Source: an uncultured Bacteroidia bacterium (GTDB taxonomy: Bacteria > Bacteroidota > Bacteroidia > Bacteroidales > Prolixibacteraceae). From it: a DNA stretch of 40,442 nt. The notes under the pieces were generated by a model. It searched no databases. It was given only the letters and a program-made list of their open reading frames with translations, and was not told where the DNA came from. The DNA lies in the NCBI GenBank assembly GCA_903854235.1, contig CAINVV010000195.1:1-40442 (forward strand). Reading direction: 5' to 3'. How positions within the stretch are numbered: position 1 is the first letter of the stretch; each line of letters begins with the position of its first letter. Shown here piece after piece: positions 7,281 through 15,539 of the stretch. A program made the position numbers and the translations under genes.

Positions 7281-8819
7281 ATGGGAAAAATTGATAGTCC
7301 GGTTAGGATTAAGAAAATATTGGTTGCCAACAGGGGCGAAATTGCAGTTCGGATCATGCGCTCCTGTCGCGAAATGGGCATCGAGACGGTAGCCGTTTAC
7401 AGTGATGCCGACCGCTCCTCCCTGCATGTGAGGTATGCAAATGAAGCCTATCACATCGGCCCGAGTGCCTCCTCCGAAAGTTATTTAAGAATGGATAAAA
7501 TCCTGGATGTGGCACTGAAATCGGGTGCAGATGCGATCCATCCCGGTTACGGTTTTCTCTCAGAAAACTCCCAGTTTGCCAGAAAATGCACGGAGGTAGG
7601 AATTAAGTTCATTGGCCCGTCAGCCGAATCGATTGAGGCAATGGGTGATAAGATCAGTGCCAGGAAGAGAATGATTGCTGCGGGTGTACCCGTTGTCCCT
7701 GGAACAACAGAAAAGATCGTGGATGAAGAGGAAGCCATCCGGATCATCAAGGGAATCGGATTGCCGGTGATGATCAAGGCTTCTGCCGGAGGTGGCGGAA
7801 AAGGGATGCGTCTTGTCAGGAAAGAGGAAGATATCAAATCCGCCATTGGGAGCGCCAAATCAGAGGCCAAAACAGCCTTTGGGGACGATGCACTTTACAT
7901 CGAAAAATACATTGAATCTCCCCATCACATTGAATTTCAGGTGTTGGCCGATCGTTATGGAGATGCGGTTCATCTCTTTGAAAGAGAGTGTTCCGTGCAG
8001 CGGCGTCACCAAAAAGTGATAGAGGAGACTCCATCTCCCATCATGACTCCGGAGGTCAGGGAGAAGATGGGGGCTTGTGCGGTGGCAGCTACCAAGGCGG
8101 CCAATTACGAGGGTGCCGGAACCATCGAATTCATCGTGGACGACCAGCTTAATTTTTATTTTCTTGAGATGAACACCCGCCTGCAGGTAGAGCACCCAAT
8201 TACCGAAAGAGTCGTGGGTGTTGATCTGGTGCGTGAACAGATCCGGGTCGCTGAAGGCTTTCCGCTGCCTTTCAAACAGAAAGACCTAAAGATGAATGGC
8301 CATTCGATGGAGTGCCGCATCTATGCCGAAGATACAGACAACAATTTCATGCCCAATCCCGGGAAAATTACCCACATCACTGAACCGATGGGGCTGGGTG
8401 TCCGCTGTGATGGATACATTCACGAAGGATACACTATTCCTATATACTACGATCCAATGATCAGTAAACTGATTATTTGGGGTAGAACCCGCGAAGAGGT
8501 AATAGAAAGAATGCGCCGCGCACTCTACGAATACAAAATCTCGGGGGTAAAGACCTCTATCAAGTACCTCTTGAAGATCATGGAAACTCCGGATTTCAGA
8601 AATGGCACTTACAATACCCACTTCATCGAGAAGAATGAGGAATTTCTGAACAAAAAGGTCACATGCGACCAACATTGTGAAGATATCGCCCTGATAGCTG
8701 CCTTTATCGAGCATTCCAGCAGACTTCAAAAAGCCAAAGAGGTCATTCCCCAAGAAAGGGGCCACGGTTTAAAAGGATGGCTTCACAGGGGTAGACGTGC
8801 CGGAATGATGCGCCTCTAA
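7281..8819 (+). CDS. accC: Biotin carboxylase subunit of an acyl-CoA carboxylase
   Basis: ATP-dependent carboxylation of the biotin on the carrier protein encoded next. The N-terminal domain starts KKILVANRGEIAVRIMRSC. The ATP-grasp glycine loop ASAGGGGKGM lies near residues 168-176, and the active-site stretch FLEMNTRLQVEHPITE lies near 294-309. The 512-residue length is somewhat longer than E. coli AccC (about 450), with a C-terminal tail after the biotin-carboxylase core, as in propionyl-CoA carboxylase alpha subunits lacking the carrier domain. I chose ATG 7281 because the conserved NRGE segment begins soon after; ATG 7272 is also possible, and the longer TTG frame at 7221 is not credible. 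It heads a three-gene operon with the biotin carrier and carboxyltransferase, so it could equally be named pccA. Confidence 0.92.
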   Translation: MGKIDSPVRIKKILVANRGEIAVRIMRSCREMGIETVAVYSDADRSSLHVRYANEAYHIGPSASSESYLRMDKILDVALKSGADAIHPGYGFLSENSQFARKCTEVGIKFIGPSAESIEAMGDKISARKRMIAAGVPVVPGTTEKIVDEEEAIRIIKGIGLPVMIKASAGGGGKGMRLVRKEEDIKSAIGSAKSEAKTAFGDDALYIEKYIESPHHIEFQVLADRYGDAVHLFERECSVQRRHQKVIEETPSPIMTPEVREKMGACAVAATKAANYEGAGTIEFIVDDQLNFYFLEMNTRLQVEHPITERVVGVDLVREQIRVAEGFPLPFKQKDLKMNGHSMECRIYAEDTDNNFMPNPGKITHITEPMGLGVRCDGYIHEGYTIPIYYDPMISKLIIWGRTREEVIERMRRALYEYKISGVKTSIKYLLKIMETPDFRNGTYNTHFIEKNEEFLNKKVTCDQHCEDIALIAAFIEHSSRLQKAKEVIPQERGHGLKGWLHRGRRAGMMRL

Positions 8820-8902
8820 GCAACCCTCTAGGTAATGCCTAAGCGGTAGATGACCGGGCAGAAGCAATCCAAAATCGAAAATAGTAAGTTCTTTATACAA
8901 TT

Positions 8903-9433
8903 ATGATGCAACTTGAATTAAAAGTCAACGATCGTAACGCGATTGTCAAAGAGATTCGAAGAAAAGGAAATCTTGTCACGCTTTCGGTTGACAACAAAAT
9001 TTATGAAGTAGACATTGATAAGGTAAGCGGAGAGGAGTATTCCATCCTTTCGGAGGGAAAGTCCTACAATGTAGAAGTAATCCCAACAGATGATCCCAAA
9101 ATTTATCGGGTGAATACCATCTACTTTGCCTTTGATGTCAGTGTCAACGATGCCGAAGCGCGTTATCTGCAAAAAAGGAAGAAAAAGGATGCAGACGGTA
9201 CCACCGACACGATCAAATCCCCGATGCCGGGCAAGGTGGTCAAAGTACTGGTGCAGAAGGGTGATCATGTTGAAAAGGGCCAGACGGTCGTCGTTCTCGC
9301 AGCCATGAAGATGGAGAGTGAATACAAGGCCGGCTGCGATGGCGTAGTCTCAAAGGTGGCTGTCAAGGAGGGTGATACCGTGGATGGGAATCAACTGTTG
9401 GTGATCATCGGAAAAGATTTGAAGAAGAAATAA
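8903..9433 (+). CDS. Biotin carboxyl carrier protein (biotin/lipoyl attachment domain)
   Basis: Carries the biotin that shuttles carboxylate from the biotin carboxylase to the carboxyltransferase. Residues 105-175 form the biotinyl domain with the motif AAMKMES; the biotinylated lysine is residue 136. Residues 1-90 form an extra N-terminal beta-rich domain that probably docks the carboxylase subunits. The linker at 90-100 is lysine-rich. The 176-residue length fits stand-alone carriers of Bacteroidota PCC-type operons. It begins ATGATG, so the start may be 8903 or 8906. It lies 83 bases after the carboxylase stop and 104 bases before the carboxyltransferase gene. Confidence 0.92.
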   Translation: MMQLELKVNDRNAIVKEIRRKGNLVTLSVDNKIYEVDIDKVSGEEYSILSEGKSYNVEVIPTDDPKIYRVNTIYFAFDVSVNDAEARYLQKRKKKDADGTTDTIKSPMPGKVVKVLVQKGDHVEKGQTVVVLAAMKMESEYKAGCDGVVSKVAVKEGDTVDGNQLLVIIGKDLKKK

Positions 9434-9537
9434 TTAGTTTAGACAAAAGGGGTCATTGCCGTTGGTAGTTGATAATACCAACCGAAATTCAATCTCCGGC
9501 CATGCCATTTGGCCATTGAAATACAAAATACAAACCT

Positions 9538-11067
9538 ATGAAGGATAAATTCGAAGAACTGGAAGAGAGAAACCGCGCAGCAGAATTGGGTGGTGGTCAG
9601 AACCGAATCGACAAACAACACGCAGCAGGTCGAAAGACGGCCCGTGAGCGAATATTTGATCTGGTTGATCACGATACTTTTGTGGAATTCGACAAATTTG
9701 TTGTCCACCGAACCCACGATTTTGACATGGAGAAATCGATCATTTCCGGTGACGGCGTGGTGACGGGTTATGGTAAAATTGACGGTCGTCTGGTCTATCT
9801 TTTTGCGCAGGATTTTACGGTTTTTGGCGGCACCATGAGCCGGACCAATGCAGATAAGATCATCAAAATCATGGATCTTGCTATCAATATGGGTGCACCG
9901 GTCATTGGACTGAACGACTCTGGTGGTGCACGTATCCAGGAAGGGGTACAAAGTCTGGCAGGTTATGCGGATATTTTTTACCGAAATGTGATGAGTTCTG
10001 GTGTCATCCCACAGATTTCGGCCATATTGGGCCCCTGTGCCGGAGGAGCCGTCTATTCCCCAGCCATCACCGATTTCATTGTGATGGTGAAGGAGTCGAG
10101 CTACATGTTCGTCACTGGACCCGATGTAGTCAAGGAGGTGACCCACGAAGAGGTGACCAAGGAAGAACTGGGTGGTTCCGTCACACACGGAAGCAAGAGC
10201 GGAGTGACCCACCTTACCGCCGATGACGATGAGCACGCGATGCTGATGATTCGCGAACTCTTCAGCTATCTCCCCTCCAACAACATGGAGGATCCTCCGT
10301 TTGTTCCCTCTCTGGATGACAACAACCGGGAGGAAATTGATCTTGATACGATCATCCCTTCCGATCCGAACAAACCATACGACATGCATGAACTGCTTTT
10401 GAAAGTAGTAGATAACAGGAATTTCTTCGAAATTCAACCCACCTTCGCTCCTAATATCCTGATCGGGTTTGCCCGACTGGGTGGCCGAAGTGTTGGGATC
10501 GTGGCCAATCAGCCTGCCTATCTGGCAGGTGTACTCGATATCAACTCCTCCGTAAAAGCAGCCCGTTTCGTACGTTTCTGTGATGCCTTCAACATTCCTT
10601 TGGTCACTTTCGTGGATGTACCCGGATTTTTGCCAGGAACCGTGCAGGAATTCGGAGGAATCATCCGTCATGGAGCCAAATTACTCTATGCTTACGCGGA
10701 AGCAACCGTGCCCAAGATTACCATGATTACCCGCAAAGCCTATGGGGGTGCCTACGACGTGATGAGCAGTAAACACATTGGAGCAGATGTCAACTACGCC
10801 TATCCCTCCGCCGAAATTGCCGTGATGGGTGCAGACGGTGCAGTCCGGATCATCAACAAGGACAAACTTGATCCCGAACAGCGTGCGGCTGCAGTTGAAA
10901 ATTACAGGGATACCTTTTCCAACCCATACAAGGCTGCTGAACTGGGTTACATTGACGAAGTGATCTATCCGCGCCAGACACGTTCCAAGCTGATCCAGGC
11001 GCTCGAAATGTCGCAAAGCAAGCACAAGACCAATCCACTAAAGAAACACGGAAATATCCCATTGTAA
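9538..11067 (+). CDS. pccB: Acyl-CoA carboxylase carboxyltransferase, probably propionyl-CoA carboxylase beta
   Basis: Transfers CO2 from carboxybiotin to an acyl-CoA, here probably making methylmalonyl-CoA from propionyl-CoA. The 509-residue length and both crotonase-like halves are complete. The N half has [13 protein letters not shown] (124-136) and [12 protein letters not shown]; the C half has [11 protein letters not shown] and [12 protein letters not shown]. Asp407 in AYGGAYDVM sits at the position that favours propionyl-CoA in actinobacterial PccB, where acetyl-CoA enzymes carry a hydrophobic residue. This is established for that family and inferred here. Methylmalonyl-CoA decarboxylase alpha subunits look similar, but a biotin carboxylase is encoded in the operon and no membrane decarboxylase subunit is seen. 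A terminator follows immediately. Confidence 0.92.
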   Translation: MKDKFEELEERNRAAELGGGQNRIDKQHAAGRKTARERIFDLVDHDTFVEFDKFVVHRTHDFDMEKSIISGDGVVTGYGKIDGRLVYLFAQDFTVFGGTMSRTNADKIIKIMDLAINMGAPVIGLNDSGGARIQEGVQSLAGYADIFYRNVMSSGVIPQISAILGPCAGGAVYSPAITDFIVMVKESSYMFVTGPDVVKEVTHEEVTKEELGGSVTHGSKSGVTHLTADDDEHAMLMIRELFSYLPSNNMEDPPFVPSLDDNNREEIDLDTIIPSDPNKPYDMHELLLKVVDNRNFFEIQPTFAPNILIGFARLGGRSVGIVANQPAYLAGVLDINSSVKAARFVRFCDAFNIPLVTFVDVPGFLPGTVQEFGGIIRHGAKLLYAYAEATVPKITMITRKAYGGAYDVMSSKHIGADVNYAYPSAEIAVMGADGAVRIINKDKLDPEQRAAAVENYRDTFSNPYKAAELGYIDEVIYPRQTRSKLIQALEMSQSKHKTNPLKKHGNIPL

Positions 11068-11093
11068 AAAAAGCGGGCTCAGCCCGCTTTTTT
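11067..11093 (+). terminator. Intrinsic terminator of the carboxylase operon
   Basis: GCGGGC (11073-11078) pairs with GCCCGC (11082-11087) around a 3-base loop. The flanking A-run (from 11067) and T-run (to 11093) extend the stem. It starts at the carboxyltransferase stop codon. The A-tract on the left makes it usable from both sides, which suits the convergent beta-barrel gene ending at 11125. Confidence 0.9.
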
Positions 11094-11124
11094 ATTGCCA
11101 TTTTATACTGGGAGTACTTTCTGG

Positions 11125-12027
11125 TCAGATACCGATTCCGATGGTATAGGGATCCATCGCAGGACCTCTCCCATCCCGGAAGAAGGGAGTGAAATTGTAG
11201 GTGCCGTAGAGGTAAAAACTCTTGTACCCCAACCTGACGGTCGAACCTCCCCGGAAGGGATTGATGTCGAAATCATTGTGATCCTTGGTCTTGGCTCCAT
11301 CGATTTTTAATTTGGTATGGGAACCCATCTTGATTCCGCCAATCACCCCCATCGAAATCCAAAGCTTTGATTCTCTGGGAAAATGAATTTCAAGCAAAAG
11401 AGGAACCGTCAGGAAGCCAGTCGATAATTTGGTTTTTTCCAGCTTTGGATCCGTAATTAGTACCGGCACAATGTATCCCATCTCATTTTTAAGGGTGAAA
11501 TTGTTGGCAAAACGGTAGTCGTTGAAATTGAACCCCAATCCGGTGACAAGTCCAATGTTGTTCTTGTTCTCTTGCAATGCAATCGCGTATTTGAACAGGT
11601 TGATGTTTACCTCCAGAGACTTGTTCTGATTCAGGTCCATGAAATTTTTTGTGGCATATCCATTGTAATCCACCGTCGAAAAAGTGTTGATTCCAAGCTC
11701 AAGTGCCGACCAGTGGCCTTTGAATTTGGGGGCATGACCGGTCCATCTCAGGTATTTCTCATCATCCAGATTGTCGAAGGCAACTTTGGTGCCATGTTTA
11801 CCTTCCGTAATGACCATGGTTTTCCTGCCGAGACGGATTTTGACGGAATCACTTTTGCCCTGTTGAACATTGATGGTATTGTCCCCGATTTTAACATCCG
11901 TTTTGGCCCCATTGTCGATGACGGTCACCATGTTTTTTCCCAAAACGTTGACTCTTACCGTATCCTGTGCCCTGGAGACCATGCCAAGCACCGCTGAGAG
12001 TATCAAAAAAAGATAAATTTTTTTCAT
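11125..12027 (-). CDS. Outer-membrane beta-barrel protein, probable ECF sigma target, 300 aa
   Basis: A signal peptide (MKKIYLFLILSAVLGMVSRAQ) is followed by a 70-residue domain of short beta repeats (VTVIDNGAKTDVKIGDNTINV), then FKGHWSALELGINTF and amphipathic strands typical of PorT-like barrels. I chose ATG 12027 because it opens the signal peptide; the frame continues upstream through the 9-bp repeats to a TTG, giving a QTF-repeat peptide that is not credible. The gene is downstream of the sigma/anti-sigma pair on the same strand but has its own promoter (12107-12135) nearly identical to that of the sigma gene. It is therefore likely an effector of that regulon. Function unknown beyond the barrel. 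Confidence 0.85.
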   Translation of the reverse strand: MKKIYLFLILSAVLGMVSRAQDTVRVNVLGKNMVTVIDNGAKTDVKIGDNTINVQQGKSDSVKIRLGRKTMVITEGKHGTKVAFDNLDDEKYLRWTGHAPKFKGHWSALELGINTFSTVDYNGYATKNFMDLNQNKSLEVNINLFKYAIALQENKNNIGLVTGLGFNFNDYRFANNFTLKNEMGYIVPVLITDPKLEKTKLSTGFLTVPLLLEIHFPRESKLWISMGVIGGIKMGSHTKLKIDGAKTKDHNDFDINPFRGGSTVRLGYKSFYLYGTYNFTPFFRDGRGPAMDPYTIGIGI

Positions 12028-12035
12028 AGGATATA

Positions 12036-12100
12036 ATGTTTGAAATGTTTGAAATGTTTGAAATGTTTGAAATGTTTGAAGGTTTAAACAGTTCAAACAT
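12036..12100. repeat. Five 9-bp tandem repeats plus inverted copy in a gene leader
   Basis: ATGTTTGAA occurs five times in exact tandem at 12036-12080. After an 11-base spacer holding the palindrome GTTTAAAC (12082-12089), the exact reverse complement TTCAAACAT follows at 12092-12100. On the minus strand this makes the transcript leader of the barrel gene start with a 9-bp stem followed by four more repeat copies, ending 8 bases before the ATG. Confidence 0.9.
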
Positions 12101-12106
12101 TTTCCT

Positions 12107-12135
12107 TAAGACGTATACCTGTTGCGAAAAGTTAC
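12107..12135 (-). promoter_or_regulatory. ECF-type promoter of the beta-barrel gene
   Basis: Read on the minus strand, GTAAC (12135-12131) is followed 17 bases later by CGTCTTA (12113-12107). The sigma gene has TGTAACTTTT and CGTCTTA with a 16-base spacer, and this site has the same TGTAACTTTT start. Transcription would begin near 12100, at the edge of the inverted repeat. Both elements lie in the 36 bases just beyond the anti-sigma stop, so the barrel gene can be expressed separately. Confidence 0.75.
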
Positions 12136-12136
12136 A

Positions 12137-13168
12137 CTACCTGTTCAACGGGATGGAAAAGGCGAGCAACTGGCTGTTGAAGGAGATGGATTTAAGGGTT
12201 CCATCTGCTCCTTTCCTTCCGGTCAGATGACGGCCTGGTAGTCGGGAGAAGAGATGAAGTCCTGCCAAAACGATCTCTTCACGGGTAATGATCAATTTGG
12301 GTTCATCTGCTTTGAGCGCTTCGTACTTTTTCTTCAGGTAATCTGCCACGGAGATTTCTCCGGAAACCGACTCTCCAGCCGGATGTTCCCTGATTGGCGC
12401 CAGGTCTGCGAACAACAAAAAATCACTCTTTACCTCTGTTATTCTGGGCTTCAGCAAAGCCACCGCTTCGGATGGTCGAATCCCCCTTTCAATGGGTTGT
12501 TGGGTTTTTATGGTGAGTCTTCTGGCAGGTCTTTTCGAGACATCTGCCGGTTTCTCTGTGTAGATTCGCTTAACTGCATCGGAGCCGGACTGTTTATGGG
12601 TTGCAACTGTAATATCCATCGCTTTGTGCTCTTGTTTGGCAACCACATCGGCTAATTGAGCAACTTGTCCAGGTCTCATTCTCCGGTTTCCAGGTTGAAA
12701 GACGAAAAGAACAAGCAAAAGAAGTGCGGCGACGGAGGTGATCCACCACCAGTCGGGATGCAATGAAACCTTTCTTTTCAGTTGAGCTTTTCGCGGAAAA
12801 TGGATGGTTCGGTCTGGTTTAAGTTGTACGTTACCAAAATAGTCCAACATTTTCTTTGCCTCAGGTTTCTCAGCCATCCATTTCTCAAGCAGCTCCTGTT
12901 CCAGCCTGTTCAGATCCCCTTCCAGGGAGGCTACCATCGTATTTTCAAGGTATTCCACATCCTCATACAGGGCCTTCTTAAGTCCTTCCTTATCTGGGTA
13001 CGAGAGTAGCGGATCTGCTGACAGCACAGGTGTAAAGGCATCCAATTCACCGGCCAAATCCGCGTTGTCCATAACAAAACGATGGATCGCCTCGATCTGT
13101 GCCGGATTGAGTTTCCCTTCCGAATAATCGAGGAACCAGATTTCGTAATTAGCTCTTGTTAAGTTCAT
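12137..13168 (-). CDS. Putative anti-sigma factor, single-pass membrane protein, 343 aa
   Basis: Residues 1-130 are a cytoplasmic helical part beginning NLTRANYEIWFLDYSEGKL, the style of anti-sigma N-terminal domains that count zinc-less helices in Bacteroidota. One transmembrane segment lies near residues 143-160 (WWITSVAALLLLVLFVF). The remaining 180 residues would be periplasmic and are basic and poorly ordered, with no recognised domain. The ATG overlaps the sigma stop codon in an ATGA arrangement, so translation is coupled and stoichiometry is kept. The call rests on gene order, topology and coupling rather than on a recognised family motif. It probably holds the ECF sigma factor at the membrane until an envelope signal arrives. 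Confidence 0.75.
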   Translation of the reverse strand: MNLTRANYEIWFLDYSEGKLNPAQIEAIHRFVMDNADLAGELDAFTPVLSADPLLSYPDKEGLKKALYEDVEYLENTMVASLEGDLNRLEQELLEKWMAEKPEAKKMLDYFGNVQLKPDRTIHFPRKAQLKRKVSLHPDWWWITSVAALLLLVLFVFQPGNRRMRPGQVAQLADVVAKQEHKAMDITVATHKQSGSDAVKRIYTEKPADVSKRPARRLTIKTQQPIERGIRPSEAVALLKPRITEVKSDFLLFADLAPIREHPAGESVSGEISVADYLKKKYEALKADEPKLIITREEIVLAGLHLFSRLPGRHLTGRKGADGTLKSISFNSQLLAFSIPLNR

Positions 13169-13650
13169 ATTACTGTATCAAGGGTTCCAATGTAATTTTT
13201 CATAAAAAGTCTCGACCGGTAGATGTATACCTTTACCTGGGCCTCAGAAAGTCCCGTCATGTCACCGATTTCCCGGTAGGAATAGCCTTCGTAATCGCGC
13301 AGTAAAAGCACGGATTTTTGTATCTCAGGAAGTTGGTCAACAGCCATTTGCAGGATCTCCTGCAGGTCACTGTATCCATGTTGGTAGGTATTCTCAGGGA
13401 GTTTGCCGGTTTCTACAACCGTTTCCTTGCGCCATTTTCTGATTTCGTCAATCATGGTGTGGTGGGCGGTGGTAAAGAGCCAGGATTTTACCTTTAGCGG
13501 ATCTACCAGTTCGCGGTGAATCCAAAGTTTTTCATAACAATCCTGAACAATATCCTGTGATGACATCGTATTCCCCAGATTCTTGAGGAGATAACGATAA
13601 AGGGCATCGGCCCAGTCATCAACAGCCAGGTTATAGTCGGTAATATTCAT
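13165..13650 (-). CDS. ECF RNA polymerase sigma factor, 161 aa
   Basis: Sigma-70 family with only regions 2 and 4. Region 2 contains DIVQDCYEKLWIHR and the promoter-melting stretch KSWLFTTAHHTMIDEIRKWR. Region 4 contains LPEIQKSVLLLRDYEGYSYREIGDMTGLSEAQVKVYIYRSR, a helix-turn-helix. The length is typical for ECF factors. I chose ATG 13650 because the promoter -10 element at 13675-13681 puts the transcript start downstream of the alternative TTG (13686), which would therefore not be transcribed. The anti-sigma gene follows with a 4-base overlap. Autoregulation is likely because a GTAAC/CGTCTTA promoter precedes it. Confidence 0.93.
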   Translation of the reverse strand: MNITDYNLAVDDWADALYRYLLKNLGNTMSSQDIVQDCYEKLWIHRELVDPLKVKSWLFTTAHHTMIDEIRKWRKETVVETGKLPENTYQHGYSDLQEILQMAVDQLPEIQKSVLLLRDYEGYSYREIGDMTGLSEAQVKVYIYRSRLFMKNYIGTLDTVI

Positions 13651-13674
13651 GGTCGGGATCTCCGCGTTTGCCAA

Positions 13675-13702
13675 TAAGACGGTCAACTCCTCAAAAAGTT
13701 AC
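13675..13702 (-). promoter_or_regulatory. ECF-type autoregulatory promoter of the sigma gene
   Basis: On the minus strand, GTAAC (13702-13698) and CGTCTTA (13681-13675) are separated by 16 bases. AAC in the -35 and CGTC in the -10 are hallmarks of ECF promoters. The expected transcript start is around 13668, leaving a leader of about 18 bases before ATG 13650. The same pair recurs upstream of the barrel gene at 12107-12135. Confidence 0.78.
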
Positions 13703-13858
13703 AATGGCATGCTTTTTGCAGGTATTTCCTTTTCAGAGAAGCGGGTGAAAGTAGGGAATTGCAGGTCGTTTGCCTTGTCGTAAGCGTTAAATATACTGAA
13801 ATTGCCTTAAAGGGGCTTAAAAAACGCAACTTTCTGGTCCGTGGTTTTGTTTATATCT

Positions 13859-13866
13859 TAATTTTG
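13859..13866 (+). promoter_or_regulatory. TAnnTTTG -7 box before the S41 lipoprotein gene
   Basis: TAATTTTG matches the Bacteroidota primary-sigma -7 consensus exactly and lies 23 bases before ATG 13890. The -33 element is less clear; TTTCTGG near 13831 is the nearest candidate. Confidence 0.55.
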
Positions 13867-13889
13867 TCGTTATTGTTAAATTCAAGTAG

Positions 13890-15404
13890 ATGGAAATGAA
13901 TAATTTGAATAAGTTAATACTTTGGCTGACTGTGGTTTTAATCATTTTTGCCCAGTGCAAAAAGGATGCAACAACACCCACGCCTCCTCCTGTCACTCCG
14001 GTTGTCATTCCAGCGGCTACGGAATTGAATACTTTTATTTGGTCTGCGATGCACGATTATTACTATTGGCAAGCCAATATACCAACTCTGACAAACACCT
14101 ATTACCAGCCGCTGACTTCAACCAGTGTCAATTACAAAAGGAATGCAGATAGCTTAAATGTTTATCTCAACAAATATTCCAATCCAAGGTCTCTGTTTAC
14201 TGCACAGAAATACAAGGATGGCGTGGTCGACAAATGGTCATTCATCGTCAGTAATTACGACAGTATCTTCAATTGGATTTCAGGGACCTCCACCTCCATC
14301 GGAGCTGATTATCAGTTGTATTACCTAAACAGCGCCTCTACCGATATACTTGGCGTCGTCAGATATGTTTTTAAGGGTTCTCCTGCCGAACTTGCGGGTG
14401 TGCAACGCGGAGATATTTTTAACAAAGTCGACGGGGTTCAGCTCACCTCCGCCAACTATATAACCAACCTGATTAACAAGCAGACCTTTACACTTTCTTT
14501 CTCGAAGATTGTAGGTGGCGCCTTTGTCCCTACCGGGAAAACCGCCACGATGACGGCGGTCAACCTTCAGGAGGACCCTGTGTTTCTGAACAAAGTCTTC
14601 ACAGTTAACGGAAAACAGGTTGGATACCTGGTGTACAATGGTTTTACTTCAGACTTCGACCTTGAGCTGAATACGGTCTTTCAGCAATTCAAGACCGCCG
14701 GGGTTTCCAAGCTAATTGTGGACCTGCGTTACAACGGAGGTGGATCTGTGCAAAGCGCAATCTATCTGGCAAGCATGATCTATTCGACCAATACGGCCAA
14801 GTTATTTACGAAAAGCGTGTACAACAACATACTGACTCCTTATCTCACATCTACTTATGGTGCCAGTTTCTTTCTTAGTAATTTTACGGACAAGATCAAC
14901 ACCACACCAATTAATTCACTGGGCATATCTGATATCTACTTCATCGTTTCCGGAGAAACTGCTTCTGCCAGTGAACTGTTGATAAATGGCCTGAAACCCT
15001 ATATGAACGTTCTTTCAGTGGGTACCAACACGTATGGAAAGTATGTTGCTTCCCTGACGCTTCAGGATTACGATGCCAACAACAAGCTGGTTACCACGCA
15101 CAAGTATGCGATGCAACCCATCGTGGCGGAATACGCCAACTCACTGGGGGTAACAGAATTCGTCAATGGTCTGGTCCCGGATATCACGGCCAAGGAAGAC
15201 AATGGTAGCATGTTGCAGTTAGGAGATGAAAATGAGATGCTTCTGAAAATTGTGCTGGATTACATAAAAGGACAAAAATCCCAGAGTCTGACAAATCCAA
15301 GCCCCCTGAATAATTTAAAATACATCTCTGGAACAAAAGCCCAGACGAGATTTTCGCACGACATGTACATTAATCCACAGAAATTTGGGAAAATAGCAAA
15401 CTGA
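13890..15404 (+). CDS. S41 family peptidase, lipoprotein, 504 aa
   Basis: Lipoprotein signal peptide with lipobox FAQC, acylated cysteine at residue 23, followed by a Thr/Pro linker (TTPTPPPVTP). An N-terminal helical part (40-130) precedes a PDZ domain around 150-215 (VFKGSPAELAGVQRGDIFNKVDGV), then the tail-specific protease domain. The Ser-Lys dyad is Ser359 in TASASE and Lys384 in TYGK, the 25-residue spacing seen in E. coli Prc. YNGGGSV (281-287) is the usual substrate-groove motif. It probably cleaves C-termini of envelope proteins, anchored on the periplasmic or outer face of a membrane. It is divergent from the sigma gene, with 239 bases between the start codons. A second ATG at 13896 is possible. 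Confidence 0.92.
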   Translation: MEMNNLNKLILWLTVVLIIFAQCKKDATTPTPPPVTPVVIPAATELNTFIWSAMHDYYYWQANIPTLTNTYYQPLTSTSVNYKRNADSLNVYLNKYSNPRSLFTAQKYKDGVVDKWSFIVSNYDSIFNWISGTSTSIGADYQLYYLNSASTDILGVVRYVFKGSPAELAGVQRGDIFNKVDGVQLTSANYITNLINKQTFTLSFSKIVGGAFVPTGKTATMTAVNLQEDPVFLNKVFTVNGKQVGYLVYNGFTSDFDLELNTVFQQFKTAGVSKLIVDLRYNGGGSVQSAIYLASMIYSTNTAKLFTKSVYNNILTPYLTSTYGASFFLSNFTDKINTTPINSLGISDIYFIVSGETASASELLINGLKPYMNVLSVGTNTYGKYVASLTLQDYDANNKLVTTHKYAMQPIVAEYANSLGVTEFVNGLVPDITAKEDNGSMLQLGDENEMLLKIVLDYIKGQKSQSLTNPSPLNNLKYISGTKAQTRFSHDMYINPQKFGKIAN

Positions 15405-15481
15405 TTCCTGATTGTCATTCCGGAACATTAAAATCGGCGGATAAAATATCGAAGACAGGAGACGATCGGACTTAAAAATGT

Positions 15482-15489
15482 TATTTTTG
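15482..15489 (+). promoter_or_regulatory. TAnnTTTG -7 box that decides the dCMP deaminase start
   Basis: TATTTTTG matches the -7 consensus exactly. Transcription would start near 15496, making the ATG at 15498 essentially leaderless. The ATG at 15540 then has a leader of about 45 bases, in agreement with the conserved N-terminus of the protein. Confidence 0.55.
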
Positions 15490-15539
15490 GAAATCCGATG
15501 ATTGAAATCCCCGGTTTACCCAAATTCAACAGAAAAATA

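Noticed and set aside
9439-10671. Long open frame (410 codons) on the minus strand
   Set aside because: It lies entirely antisense to the complete carboxyltransferase gene and its translation has no recognisable domain; it reflects the codon use of the real gene.
12036-12230. Plus-strand frame encoding MFE repeats
   Set aside because: It is the 9-bp repeat read on the opposite strand and runs antisense into the anti-sigma gene.
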